Below, piece after piece: positions 5,424 to 11,196 of a stretch of DNA of 11,196 bases (position 1 is its first letter; the number at the start of each line of letters is the position of its first letter). The DNA comes from Pseudomonadota bacterium (lineage in GTDB: Bacteria > Desulfobacterota > Desulfovibrionia > Desulfovibrionales > Desulfovibrionaceae): NCBI GenBank assembly GCA_023438245.1, contig JAEXRD010000159.1:1-11196 (forward strand), read 5' to 3'. Made by a program: the position numbers and the translations under genes. The notes beneath the pieces were generated by a model that saw only the letters and a list, made by a program, of their open reading frames with translations, did no database searches and had not been told where the DNA came from.

Positions 5424-6452
5424 ATGAAAGTGTTTTTTGAGGACGACGACTGCCGGATATCCTTCGACCACCGGGGGGCGGACACCACCGCGTTCTGCTT
5501 CACCGGAACGGGGTCCAGCCTGGGCGGAATCGACGCCGAGGACATCCAGAAGGAGGAGTTCCGCAAAAGCCTGAGCCAGGCGCGCAGCAATTGCGTCTAC
5601 ATCATCGACAAGAAGCGCACATGGTACGCGGCGCAGGCCATCCGCGACCACCTGCAGCGGTTCCTGCTCCAGGAGCACGCCGCCTGGAACGTGGCGCGCA
5701 CGGTCTCCATCGGCAACAGCATGGGCGGCACCGGGGCGCTCGTCTTCTGCGAGCTGCTGAAGGCCGACGTGACGCTGAGCTTCGCTCCGCAAAGCTCGGT
5801 CTCCCCGATTCGCGCCGGCTTCGAGAACCGCTACGACAAGTATGTGCGCGCCATGCCGAAGGGGGGACATTTCACCGATGTCGTCGGGGTGCGCACCTGC
5901 GGGAGCGTGCTCGTGTTCTTCGGCTCGGACGACGACATCGACCTGTTCCACGCCGAGCGCATGCTGGGGGCCGGATACCGGATGGTCGTGACCCAGAACT
6001 GCGGCCACGATGTTGCGGCGTACCTGAAGCGCCAGGGGCATTTGGGGCCGATTCTGGACATGGCGCTGCGCGGCAATGCGCAGGGCGTCGAGGCATACTG
6101 CAACGAGCGGGTCTGCGTTGTGCCCCGGGCGCACCATAAGACGCTCATCGGGCTGCGCAAGCACATCTGCGCGCAGTCCCGGCACGATCCCCAGGCCATT
6201 CTTTCGGTGGCCCCGCATCTGCTGGACATCGCGGGCAAGTCCGCGGAATTCCATAACCAGATCAGCCACGCGCTGACCCGGATCGGGCAGCTGGACATGG
6301 CCATCGGGTACGCCCGCTGCGCCATTTCGCTCCATGGCGAGCGCGCGGACTACCACCTGCACCTGGGGCGGCTGCTGCAGCGCACGGGAGACGCGGAGGG
6401 CGCGCTGGACGCGCAACTGCGCGCGGCGGCCCTGCAGCCCGGGCAGGCCTGA
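5424..6452 (+). CDS. Putative alpha/beta-hydrolase (serine esterase-like) with C-terminal TPR repeats
   Basis: This 342-residue protein has an N-terminal hydrolase-like half and a C-terminal TPR half. A plausible catalytic triad is present: nucleophile elbow G-N-S-M-G (S99 within IGNSMGGTGAL), acidic cluster GSDDDID (D169-D171) after a strand, and histidine H195 in NCGHD. CFTGTG (25-30) may supply the oxyanion hole. FAPQSSVSP (120-128) follows the elbow; similar blocks occur, as I recall, in hydrolase-like proteins tied to surface polysaccharide genes. Residues about 274-340 form two TPR-like helical pairs (AEFHNQISHALTRIGQLDMA and the following ADYHLHLGRLLQ region), likely for protein contact. 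There is no signal peptide, so it should be cytoplasmic. The ATG at 5424 has AGGGG six bases upstream; an in-frame ATG at 5373 and a frame open to 5163 are alternatives. It stands alone between topA and ald, so context does not reveal a substrate. Confidence 0.75.
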   Translation: MKVFFEDDDCRISFDHRGADTTAFCFTGTGSSLGGIDAEDIQKEEFRKSLSQARSNCVYIIDKKRTWYAAQAIRDHLQRFLLQEHAAWNVARTVSIGNSMGGTGALVFCELLKADVTLSFAPQSSVSPIRAGFENRYDKYVRAMPKGGHFTDVVGVRTCGSVLVFFGSDDDIDLFHAERMLGAGYRMVVTQNCGHDVAAYLKRQGHLGPILDMALRGNAQGVEAYCNERVCVVPRAHHKTLIGLRKHICAQSRHDPQAILSVAPHLLDIAGKSAEFHNQISHALTRIGQLDMAIGYARCAISLHGERADYHLHLGRLLQRTGDAEGALDAQLRAAALQPGQA

Positions 6453-6490
6453 GGGGACACGCGCGCGGCCCCGCCCGCGAGGGCGGCGAA

Positions 6491-6527
6491 AAGCCCCCGA
6501 CGCAATCTCTGCGCCGGGGGCTTCGTT
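6491..6527. terminator. Bidirectional intrinsic terminator between the hydrolase gene and ald
   Basis: AAGCCCCCGACGCA (6491-6504) pairs with TGCGCCGGGGGCTT (6510-6523) around ATCTC, with one A/C mismatch. The plus strand continues CGTTTT and the minus strand TTTTCGCC. It lies about 40 bases past both convergent stop codons. Confidence 0.85.
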
Positions 6528-6559
6528 TTGGGGGGCCTGTATGTGCTTGGCTTAAGGGA

Positions 6560-7669
6560 TTAAGCCAGGGCGGCCTGGGGGGTGATGGCGGGGATGTTCA
6601 GGGCCTCGCCCACCGCCGGGCAGGTCAGCTGGCCCTTGTAGGTGTTCAGGCCCAGCAGCAGGGCGTTGTCCTCGCGCAGGGCGTCGATGCCCTTGGCGGC
6701 CAGCTTGATGGCGTAGGGCAGGGTCTGGTTCACCAGGGCGAAGGTGCTGGTGCGGGGCACCGCGCCGGGCATGTTGGCCACGCCGTAGTGCACCACGCCG
6801 TCCACGATGTACGTCGGCTTGTCGTGGGTGGTGGCGTGGATGGTCTCCACGCAGCCGCCCTGGTCAACGGCCACGTCCACGATGACGGAGCCTTCGCGCA
6901 TGGTGGCGATCATGTCGCGGGTGACCAGCTTGGGGGCCTTGGCGCCGGGCACCAGCACCGCGCCCACGACGAGGTCGGCGTCCTTCACGGCGGCACGCAG
7001 GTTGGGCTCGGTGCTGCTCATGGTCACGATGCGGCTGCCGAAGATGTCGTCCAGGTACTGCAGGCGGGCGTGGGAGAGGTCGAACACGGTGACCTTGGCG
7101 CCCATGCCCACGGCGATCTTCACCGCGTTGGTGCCCACAACGCCGCCGCCGATGACCACGACGTTGGCCGGGGCCACGCCCGGCACGCCGCCCAGCAGCA
7201 TGCCGCGTCCGCCCTGGGTCTTCTCCAGGTAGTGCGCGCCCACCTGGGTGGCCATGCGGCCGGCCACTTCGCTCATGGGCAGGAGCAGGGGCAGGCTGCG
7301 GTCGGGCAGCTGCACGGTCTCGTAGGCCACGCCGGTGGTTCCGGCGGCCAGCAGGGCCTTGGTCTGGGCCTCGTCGGCGGCCAGGTGCAGGTAGGTGAAC
7401 AGCAGCAGGTCGGAGCGCAGGAAGCCGTACTCGGCGGCCATGGGCTCCTTCACCTTGATGACCATCTCGGCGGCCCAGGCCTCGGCGGCGGTGTCCACCA
7501 TCTTGGCGCCCGCGGCGGCGTACTCGGCGTCGGTCAGGCCGCTGCCCACGCCCGCGCCCTTCTCCACCAGAACGGTGTGGCCGCGGCGGATGAGGGTCTC
7601 CACGCCGCCGGGGGTCATGGACACGCGGTTTTCAAGGGTCTTGATCTCTTTGGGGATGCCGATGATCAT
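6560..7669 (-). CDS. ald: Alanine dehydrogenase (NAD-dependent)
   Basis: This 369-residue enzyme, standard length for the family, interconverts L-alanine and pyruvate plus ammonia using NAD. The substrate-site residues are present: R15 in the opening PKEIKTLENRVSMTP, K74 in KVKEP, H95 in YLHLA and D269 in VAVDQGG. The Rossmann dinucleotide site is GGGVVGT (174-180), followed by acidic D197 in VFDLS, as expected for NAD preference. The C-terminus is intact. The ATG at 7669 has a purine-rich ribosome site (GGAAGAGAGG) upstream. It lies 30 bp downstream of an Lrp/AsnC-type regulator on the same strand, with no terminator or promoter between them, so the two are probably co-transcribed. This arrangement, regulator first and Ald second, suggests alanine-responsive control. 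In anaerobes, Ald can serve alanine use as a carbon, nitrogen and electron source, or alanine formation as an overflow product. Confidence 0.97.
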   Translation of the reverse strand: MIIGIPKEIKTLENRVSMTPGGVETLIRRGHTVLVEKGAGVGSGLTDAEYAAAGAKMVDTAAEAWAAEMVIKVKEPMAAEYGFLRSDLLLFTYLHLAADEAQTKALLAAGTTGVAYETVQLPDRSLPLLLPMSEVAGRMATQVGAHYLEKTQGGRGMLLGGVPGVAPANVVVIGGGVVGTNAVKIAVGMGAKVTVFDLSHARLQYLDDIFGSRIVTMSSTEPNLRAAVKDADLVVGAVLVPGAKAPKLVTRDMIATMREGSVIVDVAVDQGGCVETIHATTHDKPTYIVDGVVHYGVANMPGAVPRTSTFALVNQTLPYAIKLAAKGIDALREDNALLLGLNTYKGQLTCPAVGEALNIPAITPQAALA

Positions 7670-7699
7670 ACGCTGCCTCTCTTCCTTGGGTTTGGTGTG

Positions 7700-8182
7700 T
7701 TATTCGGCGAACCAGGTGCGCGCGCCCCGGGGCAGGGGAATCCACTTGCGCCTGGCCTTCATGACCACGAACGATTCGCTGCTGGCCACGCCGCCCACGC
7801 TGGACAGCGTCTTGTCGAGAAAGTCGTACAGTCCGGAAATGTCCTCGCTGGTGATGAGTTCCACCAGGATGTCGTAGCGGCCCGTGACCACCGCCGCCCA
7901 GTTCACGTCCGGCAGGGCGGAGATCTCCTCCAGCTTCTGGTCCAGCTGCATCTGGCTTTGCAGCTTGATGCCCACCAGCGCCACGGACAGCCCCTTCACC
8001 GCGAAGGGGTCCACCAGCCCGGCGATGCGCATGAGCCCCTGGGAGATCATGCCGCGCACGCGGGTGCGGATGGTGGGCGCGGTGACGCCCAGGCGCTCGG
8101 CCAGCTCGCCCGCGCCCGCCTGGCCGTCGCTGGCCAGTTCGCAGAGGATGCGGCGGTCTGCTGCGTCGAGGATTTTCTTCAT
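7700..8182 (-). CDS. Lrp/AsnC-family transcriptional regulator
   Basis: This 160-residue protein has the standard two-domain Lrp layout. Residues about 4-60 form a winged helix-turn-helix, with AELAERLGV-like helices (ELAERLGVTAPTIRTRVRGM, 26-45) and IAGLVDP leading out. Residues about 66-143 form the RAM/effector domain, with GRYDILVEL (101-109) matching the G-x-Y-D ligand-loop signature. Such proteins form dimers and octamers that bind amino acids. The ATG at 8182 is supported by AAGGA eight bases upstream and by the usual LDAADRRIL start. It precedes ald in a likely two-gene operon, and a palindrome near its own start site suggests autoregulation. A local role as alanine-responsive regulator of ald (comparable to mycobacterial AldR) is inferred; the effector is not shown by the sequence. 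Confidence 0.95.
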   Translation of the reverse strand: MKKILDAADRRILCELASDGQAGAGELAERLGVTAPTIRTRVRGMISQGLMRIAGLVDPFAVKGLSVALVGIKLQSQMQLDQKLEEISALPDVNWAAVVTGRYDILVELITSEDISGLYDFLDKTLSSVGGVASSESFVVMKARRKWIPLPRGARTWFAE

Positions 8183-8205
8183 CCTGGCAATCCTTGGGGC
8201 TGGAA

Positions 8206-8221
8206 TTTTCGTATCCGAAAA
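8206..8221. promoter_or_regulatory. 16-bp palindrome, candidate Lrp operator
   Basis: TTTTCG (8206-8211) and CGAAAA (8216-8221) flank TATC. The element sits about 7-22 bases downstream of the predicted lrp start, and 24 bases before its ATG. AT-rich dyads of about 15 bp are typical of Lrp/AsnC sites, so this may be the autoregulatory operator of the lrp-ald unit. Confidence 0.45.
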
Positions 8222-8234
8222 AATGTGAGTCAGA

Positions 8235-8262
8235 AATATTCCATTTGCAAAACTCTTGTCAA
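8235..8262 (-). promoter_or_regulatory. Sigma70-type promoter of lrp-ald
   Basis: On the minus strand, a perfect TTGACA (8262-8257) is followed by 16 bp and AATATT (8240-8235, 4 of 6, with A2 and T6). TATTTC with an 18-bp spacer is the alternative. Transcription would begin near 8228, giving a leader of about 46 bases. Confidence 0.6.
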
Positions 8263-8272
8263 CGGGTGGGAC

Positions 8273-8295
8273 GGGAAAAAATCCCGGATTTTCCC
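8273..8295. repeat. Inverted repeat GGGAAAA-N9-TTTTCCC between divergent regulators
   Basis: Seven-base arms at 8273-8279 and 8289-8295 lie just upstream of the lrp -35 box and upstream of the candidate promoter of the MerR-like gene. It could be an operator serving one or both divergent genes. Nothing identifies the binding protein. Confidence 0.35.
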
Positions 8296-8302
8296 TCCCG
8301 GC

Positions 8303-8331
8303 TTGTGGGAAGGGGGGGATTGGGGTAGGGT
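8303..8331 (+). promoter_or_regulatory. Weak candidate promoter of the MerR-like gene
   Basis: TTGTGG (8303-8308), a 17-bp G-rich spacer and TAGGGT (8326-8331) give a start near 8338 and a leader of about 35 bases. Matches are poor (three of six in each box), so an activator, perhaps MerR-like autoregulation, would be needed. Confidence 0.3.
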
Positions 8332-8360
8332 AGAAGAGGCCCAGCCCTGAACGCCGCTTT

Positions 8361-8367
8361 GAGGAGG
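8361..8367 (+). promoter_or_regulatory. Ribosome-binding site deciding the GTG start
   Basis: GAGGAGG lies six bases before GTG 8374. The alternative TTG at 8359 lies immediately before this site, with no Shine-Dalgarno sequence of its own, so the later GTG is preferred. Confidence 0.75.
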
Positions 8368-8373
8368 CCCTAC

Positions 8374-9069
8374 GTGGCGCCGGAAGAACGCTTGCTCTCC
8401 GTGGCCGAGATCGCCCGCAGGCTCTCTGTGCCAGAGTCCACCGTGCACTACTGGAAGAACCGCTTCGCCCAGCACCTGCCCAGCGCGGGAACCGGCAGGC
8501 AGAAGCGCTTCCGCGAGGGCGCCGTGGAGGTCTTCCGCGTCATCGCGGAGATGTTCTCCATCGGGCATTCCGCCCAGGACGTCATGGAGGCGCTGGGCAA
8601 GCGCTTCCCGCTCACCGCCAGCCTGGACCACCACAACGAGGAGGCCGCTGGCCGCGCCCAGGCGGGCCATCGCGCCCACGGCGGGCCCTCCGAACCGTCC
8701 TCGCCCCACTCCGCCGAGGCCGCCGTGCGCATGGCCGCCGCCATCGCCAAGGAGGTCGGCGCGGAGATCGCCCGCAGCATCGGCGAGGGCCTGCGCCAGC
8801 ACCTGGGGGGAATAGCCATGCCTGCCGGCCAGGAGCTGGCCGCGTTGCCCGGCCTGCCGCCCGAGGAGCTGGAGTCCATCAGAAGCGCCGTTGCCGCCAC
8901 CTGCGGACGCCTGGACGACCACGCCGGGGAGGTGGCCCGCATGGCCGCCGAGAACGCCGAGCTCAAGGCCAAGCTCTCCGTGCTGGAGTCCGAGCTCATC
9001 CGTCTGCGCAAGGATCGGCGCGAGATGGAGAAGTACCTTCTTGACAAGATAAAAAGCGTATCTACTTAA
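8374..9069 (+). CDS. MerR-type helix-turn-helix protein with C-terminal coiled coil
   Basis: This 231-residue protein begins with a MerR-like DNA-binding domain. Residues 7-29 (LLSVAEIARRLSV then STVHYWKN) form the helix-turn-helix, and the segment to about 80 (REGAVEVFRVIAEMF...SAQDVMEALGKRFPL) matches the winged extension. A low-complexity Ala/His/Pro/Ser linker (about 85-115) follows, then helices, and a heptad-rich coiled coil at about 185-227 (leucines and glutamates around LSVLESELIRL). No effector domain or metal-binding cysteine pair is seen; the only cysteine is C177. The layout of MerR-like HTH plus coiled coil recalls chromosome-organising proteins such as Bacillus RacA as much as ligand-sensing MerR proteins. 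The GTG at 8374 is chosen because AGGAGG lies six bases upstream; an upstream TTG at 8359 overlaps that site and is unlikely. It is divergent from lrp and precedes htpG. Confidence 0.8.
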   Translation: MAPEERLLSVAEIARRLSVPESTVHYWKNRFAQHLPSAGTGRQKRFREGAVEVFRVIAEMFSIGHSAQDVMEALGKRFPLTASLDHHNEEAAGRAQAGHRAHGGPSEPSSPHSAEAAVRMAAAIAKEVGAEIARSIGEGLRQHLGGIAMPAGQELAALPGLPPEELESIRSAVAATCGRLDDHAGEVARMAAENAELKAKLSVLESELIRLRKDRREMEKYLLDKIKSVST

Positions 9070-9156
9070 GCACTCATGGACGCGCCGCCCCCGGCGCTCC
9101 TGCGGGATGCTTCCTCTCCCGCTTCCGGCGCAAGGCCCGACACCTCCCAGCCAGCC

Positions 9157-9180
9157 AAGGCCCCGCGTGAGCGGGGTCTT
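9157..9180 (+). terminator. GTGA-loop hairpin between the MerR-like gene and htpG
   Basis: AAGGCCCCGC (9157-9166) pairs with GCGGGGTCTT (9171-9180), including one G-U pair, around a GTGA (GNRA-type) loop. The T tract is poor (CTTGTG), so termination would be inefficient. It may end the upstream message or form a stable structure in the htpG leader. The gap 9070-9227 holds no convincing htpG promoter that I can see. Confidence 0.45.
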
Positions 9181-9227
9181 GTGCGGTCTGGAGCCAGGCA
9201 TCCTCTAAGAAGATGACGGAGCACACC

Positions 9228-11138
9228 ATGAGCCAGACCCAATCCTTCGAATTCAAAGCCGAAATCAAGCAGCTGCTGGATATCCTCGTGCACTCCCTGT
9301 ACACCGAGCGCGAGATCTTCCTGCGCGAGCTGGTGAGCAACGCCAGCGACGCCCTGGACAAGCAGCGCCTCACCGCCGCCACCAAAGCCAACGGCGGCGG
9401 CGACGACACCGAAGACGAGGCCCCGCTGGACATCCACATCGACGTGGACAAGGAGGCGAAAACCCTCACCGTGGCCGACAACGGCATCGGCATGACCAAG
9501 GACGAGTTGGTGCAGAACATCGGCACCATCGCCCACTCCGGCAGCGCCCACTTCCTCAAGGCGCTCAAGGAGTCCGGGGGCCAGAGCGCGGACAGCATCA
9601 TCGGCCGCTTCGGCGTGGGCTTCTATTCCGTCTACATGGTGGCGGACAAGGTGCGCATCACCACCAAGAGCGCCTCCGGCGCCGCCCCGGTGGAGTGGAT
9701 CAGCGACGGCCAGGGCAGCTACACCATCCGCGAGCTGGAAGGCGAGGAGGCCGAAGCCCTGGCGCGCGGCACCCGCATCGAGGCGCACCTGAAGCCCGAC
9801 CTGGCCGCCCAGTTCACCGAGCCGGAGACCCTGCGCCACATCATCCGCAAGCACAGCAATTTCATCGGCTTCCCCATCCTGGTGGACGGCGAGCGGGCCA
9901 ACACCGTGCCCGCCCTGTGGCGCGAGCCCAAGTTCCAGATCACCCCGGAGCAGTACAAGGAGTTCTACTCCTTCCTGACCTACGACGACGAGGAGCCGCT
10001 GGACACGCTGCACACCTCCGTGGATGCCCCGGTGCAGTTCAACGCCCTGTGTTTCATCCCCCAGAAAAGCAAGGACTTCATGGGCTTCGACCGCGAGGAC
10101 TGGGGCCTGGACCTCTACGTGCGCCGCGTGCTCATCCAGCGCCAGAACAAGGACCTCATCCCCCAGCACCTCATGTTCGTGCGCGGCGTGGTCGACACCG
10201 AGGACCTGCCCCTGAACATCTCCCGCGAGACCCTGCAGGACAACCTGCTCATCAAGAAGATCCACACTACCCTGGCCAAGCAGGTGCTCTCCCACCTGGA
10301 GAAGATGGCCGAGGACAAGGACAAGTACGCCAAGTTCTGGCGCGAGCACTCCCGCGTGTTCAAGGCCGGGTACATGGACTTCCTGAACCGCGACAAGTTC
10401 GCCGGACTCATGCGCTTCAACTCCAGCGTGAGCGAGAGCGCCGACGAGCTGGTGAGCCTGGACGACTACATCAGCCGCGCAAAGCCCGACCAGAAGAAGG
10501 TCTACTACGCCTTCGGTCCCAGCCGCGAGGCCCTGAAGCTCAACCCGCACCTGGAGATCTTCCGCCGCAAGGGCGTGGAGGTGCTCTACCTCTTCGAGCC
10601 CGTGGACGAGTTCGTCATGGACGCCCTGCGCACCCACAAGGACTTCGAGCTGACCCCCGCCGAGCTGGCCAAGCCCGAGGACCTCTCCGCCCTGCCCGAC
10701 GTGGAGGCCGCCCCCGAGGCCGAGGCCCCGGCCCCGGAGCAGGACGCCCTCAGCGCGCTCTTCGCCCGCTTCCGGGCCATCCTGGGCGATGCCGTCACCG
10801 AGGTGCGCGCCTCCGCCCGGCTCACCGGCAGCCCCTGCTGCCTGGTCAACCCCGACGGCCACACCACCTCCAGCATGGACAAGATCATGCGCGCCATGCA
10901 CCACGACTCGTCCATCCCCAAGAAGATCCTGGAGCTCAACCCCAAGCACGAGCTCATCCGCAACCTGGCCAGCCTGAACCAGGCCGACCCCGCCGACCCC
11001 TTCGTGGAACAGGCCGCGCGCCAGCTCTACGAGAGCGCGCTCTTGCTCGAAGGCTACCTCTCCGACCCGCACGCCCTGGTGGGCCGCGTCCAGGACCTGC
11101 TGGCCAAGTCCAGCGGCTGGTACGTGAAGAGCAAGTAG
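9228..11138 (+). CDS. htpG: Molecular chaperone HtpG (bacterial Hsp90)
   Basis: This 636-residue protein is a complete bacterial Hsp90, an ATP-dependent dimeric chaperone of the cytoplasm. The N-terminal GHKL ATPase shows FLRELVSNASDAL (31-43, catalytic E34 and Mg-binding N38), DNGIGM (84-89), GTIAHSGS (99-106, the ATP lid) and GRFGVGFYS (126-134). The middle domain has WGLDLYVRRVLIQ (292-304) and NISRETLQ (330-337), whose R333 corresponds to the arginine that contacts ATP. The C-terminal dimerisation domain runs from about 505 to the end. An Ala/Pro/Glu-rich linker at about 490-506 (EAAPEAEAPAPEQ) joins the last two domains. An acidic insert lies near 57-65. The ATG at 9228 has GGAG six bases upstream; an in-frame ATG at 9213 would add five residues and lacks as good a site. 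The stop is 16 bases before the terminal G run, so the gene is intact. Confidence 0.98.
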   Translation: MSQTQSFEFKAEIKQLLDILVHSLYTEREIFLRELVSNASDALDKQRLTAATKANGGGDDTEDEAPLDIHIDVDKEAKTLTVADNGIGMTKDELVQNIGTIAHSGSAHFLKALKESGGQSADSIIGRFGVGFYSVYMVADKVRITTKSASGAAPVEWISDGQGSYTIRELEGEEAEALARGTRIEAHLKPDLAAQFTEPETLRHIIRKHSNFIGFPILVDGERANTVPALWREPKFQITPEQYKEFYSFLTYDDEEPLDTLHTSVDAPVQFNALCFIPQKSKDFMGFDREDWGLDLYVRRVLIQRQNKDLIPQHLMFVRGVVDTEDLPLNISRETLQDNLLIKKIHTTLAKQVLSHLEKMAEDKDKYAKFWREHSRVFKAGYMDFLNRDKFAGLMRFNSSVSESADELVSLDDYISRAKPDQKKVYYAFGPSREALKLNPHLEIFRRKGVEVLYLFEPVDEFVMDALRTHKDFELTPAELAKPEDLSALPDVEAAPEAEAPAPEQDALSALFARFRAILGDAVTEVRASARLTGSPCCLVNPDGHTTSSMDKIMRAMHHDSSIPKKILELNPKHELIRNLASLNQADPADPFVEQAARQLYESALLLEGYLSDPHALVGRVQDLLAKSSGWYVKSK

Positions 11139-11153
11139 ATGGCGATGTGAGAG

Positions 11154-11196
<43 letters not shown>

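Noticed and set aside
9066..9075. CIRCE-like half site (TTAAGCACTC) before htpG
   Set aside because: The second half (GAGTGC...) is missing downstream, so it is not a CIRCE operator.
9076..9216. 46-codon open frame in the gap before htpG
   Set aside because: It has no ribosome-binding site, spans the hairpin at 9157-9180 and has a Pro/Ala/Arg-rich product resembling translated GC-rich spacer.
9066..11072. Long minus-strand open frame opposite htpG
   Set aside because: It mirrors htpG codons and has Val/Gly/Leu/His low-complexity composition; no family is recognisable.

Overview
The window looks like core chromosome from a GC-rich Gram-negative bacterium. The gene set is a multi-zinc-ribbon topoisomerase I, alanine dehydrogenase with a linked Lrp-type regulator, a degenerate EAL-HDOD protein, a Trm112-like protein and HtpG. 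This mix, with strongly G/C-biased third codon positions, would fit a deltaproteobacterium of the Desulfovibrio type. That placement is an inference from gene content and style; no marker for taxonomy was tested. The last 42 bases are pure G, which looks like a sequencing or assembly artefact at a contig end.

Layout. 28-1293 (-) encodes a degenerate EAL-HDOD signalling protein. 1379-2227 (-) encodes a PHP-domain phosphoesterase resembling RNase AM/YciV. 2369-2566 (+) encodes a 65-residue Trm112/UPF0434 zinc protein. It is followed by a hairpin, tRNA-Pro(TGG) at 2618-2694, and a bidirectional terminator shared with topA (2762-5212, -). Divergent from topA, 5424-6452 (+) encodes a putative serine alpha/beta-hydrolase with C-terminal TPRs. 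It meets the alanine dehydrogenase gene (6560-7669, -) at a second bidirectional terminator. The ald gene lies 30 bp downstream of an Lrp/AsnC regulator (7700-8182, -). Divergent from that regulator is a MerR-type HTH plus coiled-coil protein (8374-9069, +), followed by htpG (9228-11138, +).

How the parts work together. The only clear functional pair is lrp-ald: a regulator and the amino-acid catabolic enzyme it probably controls, with a palindrome just downstream of the predicted lrp start site. The other genes are separately transcribed housekeeping or regulatory units, several with recognisable sigma70-type promoters. Three of the minus-strand promoters carry an inverted repeat at or next to the -10 or start site. 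I see no insertion sequence, integrase, CRISPR array, toxin-antitoxin pair or defence cassette. The least characterised items are the hydrolase-TPR protein, the MerR/coiled-coil protein and the apparently leaderless topA promoter. No gene-free stretch exceeds about 215 bases.
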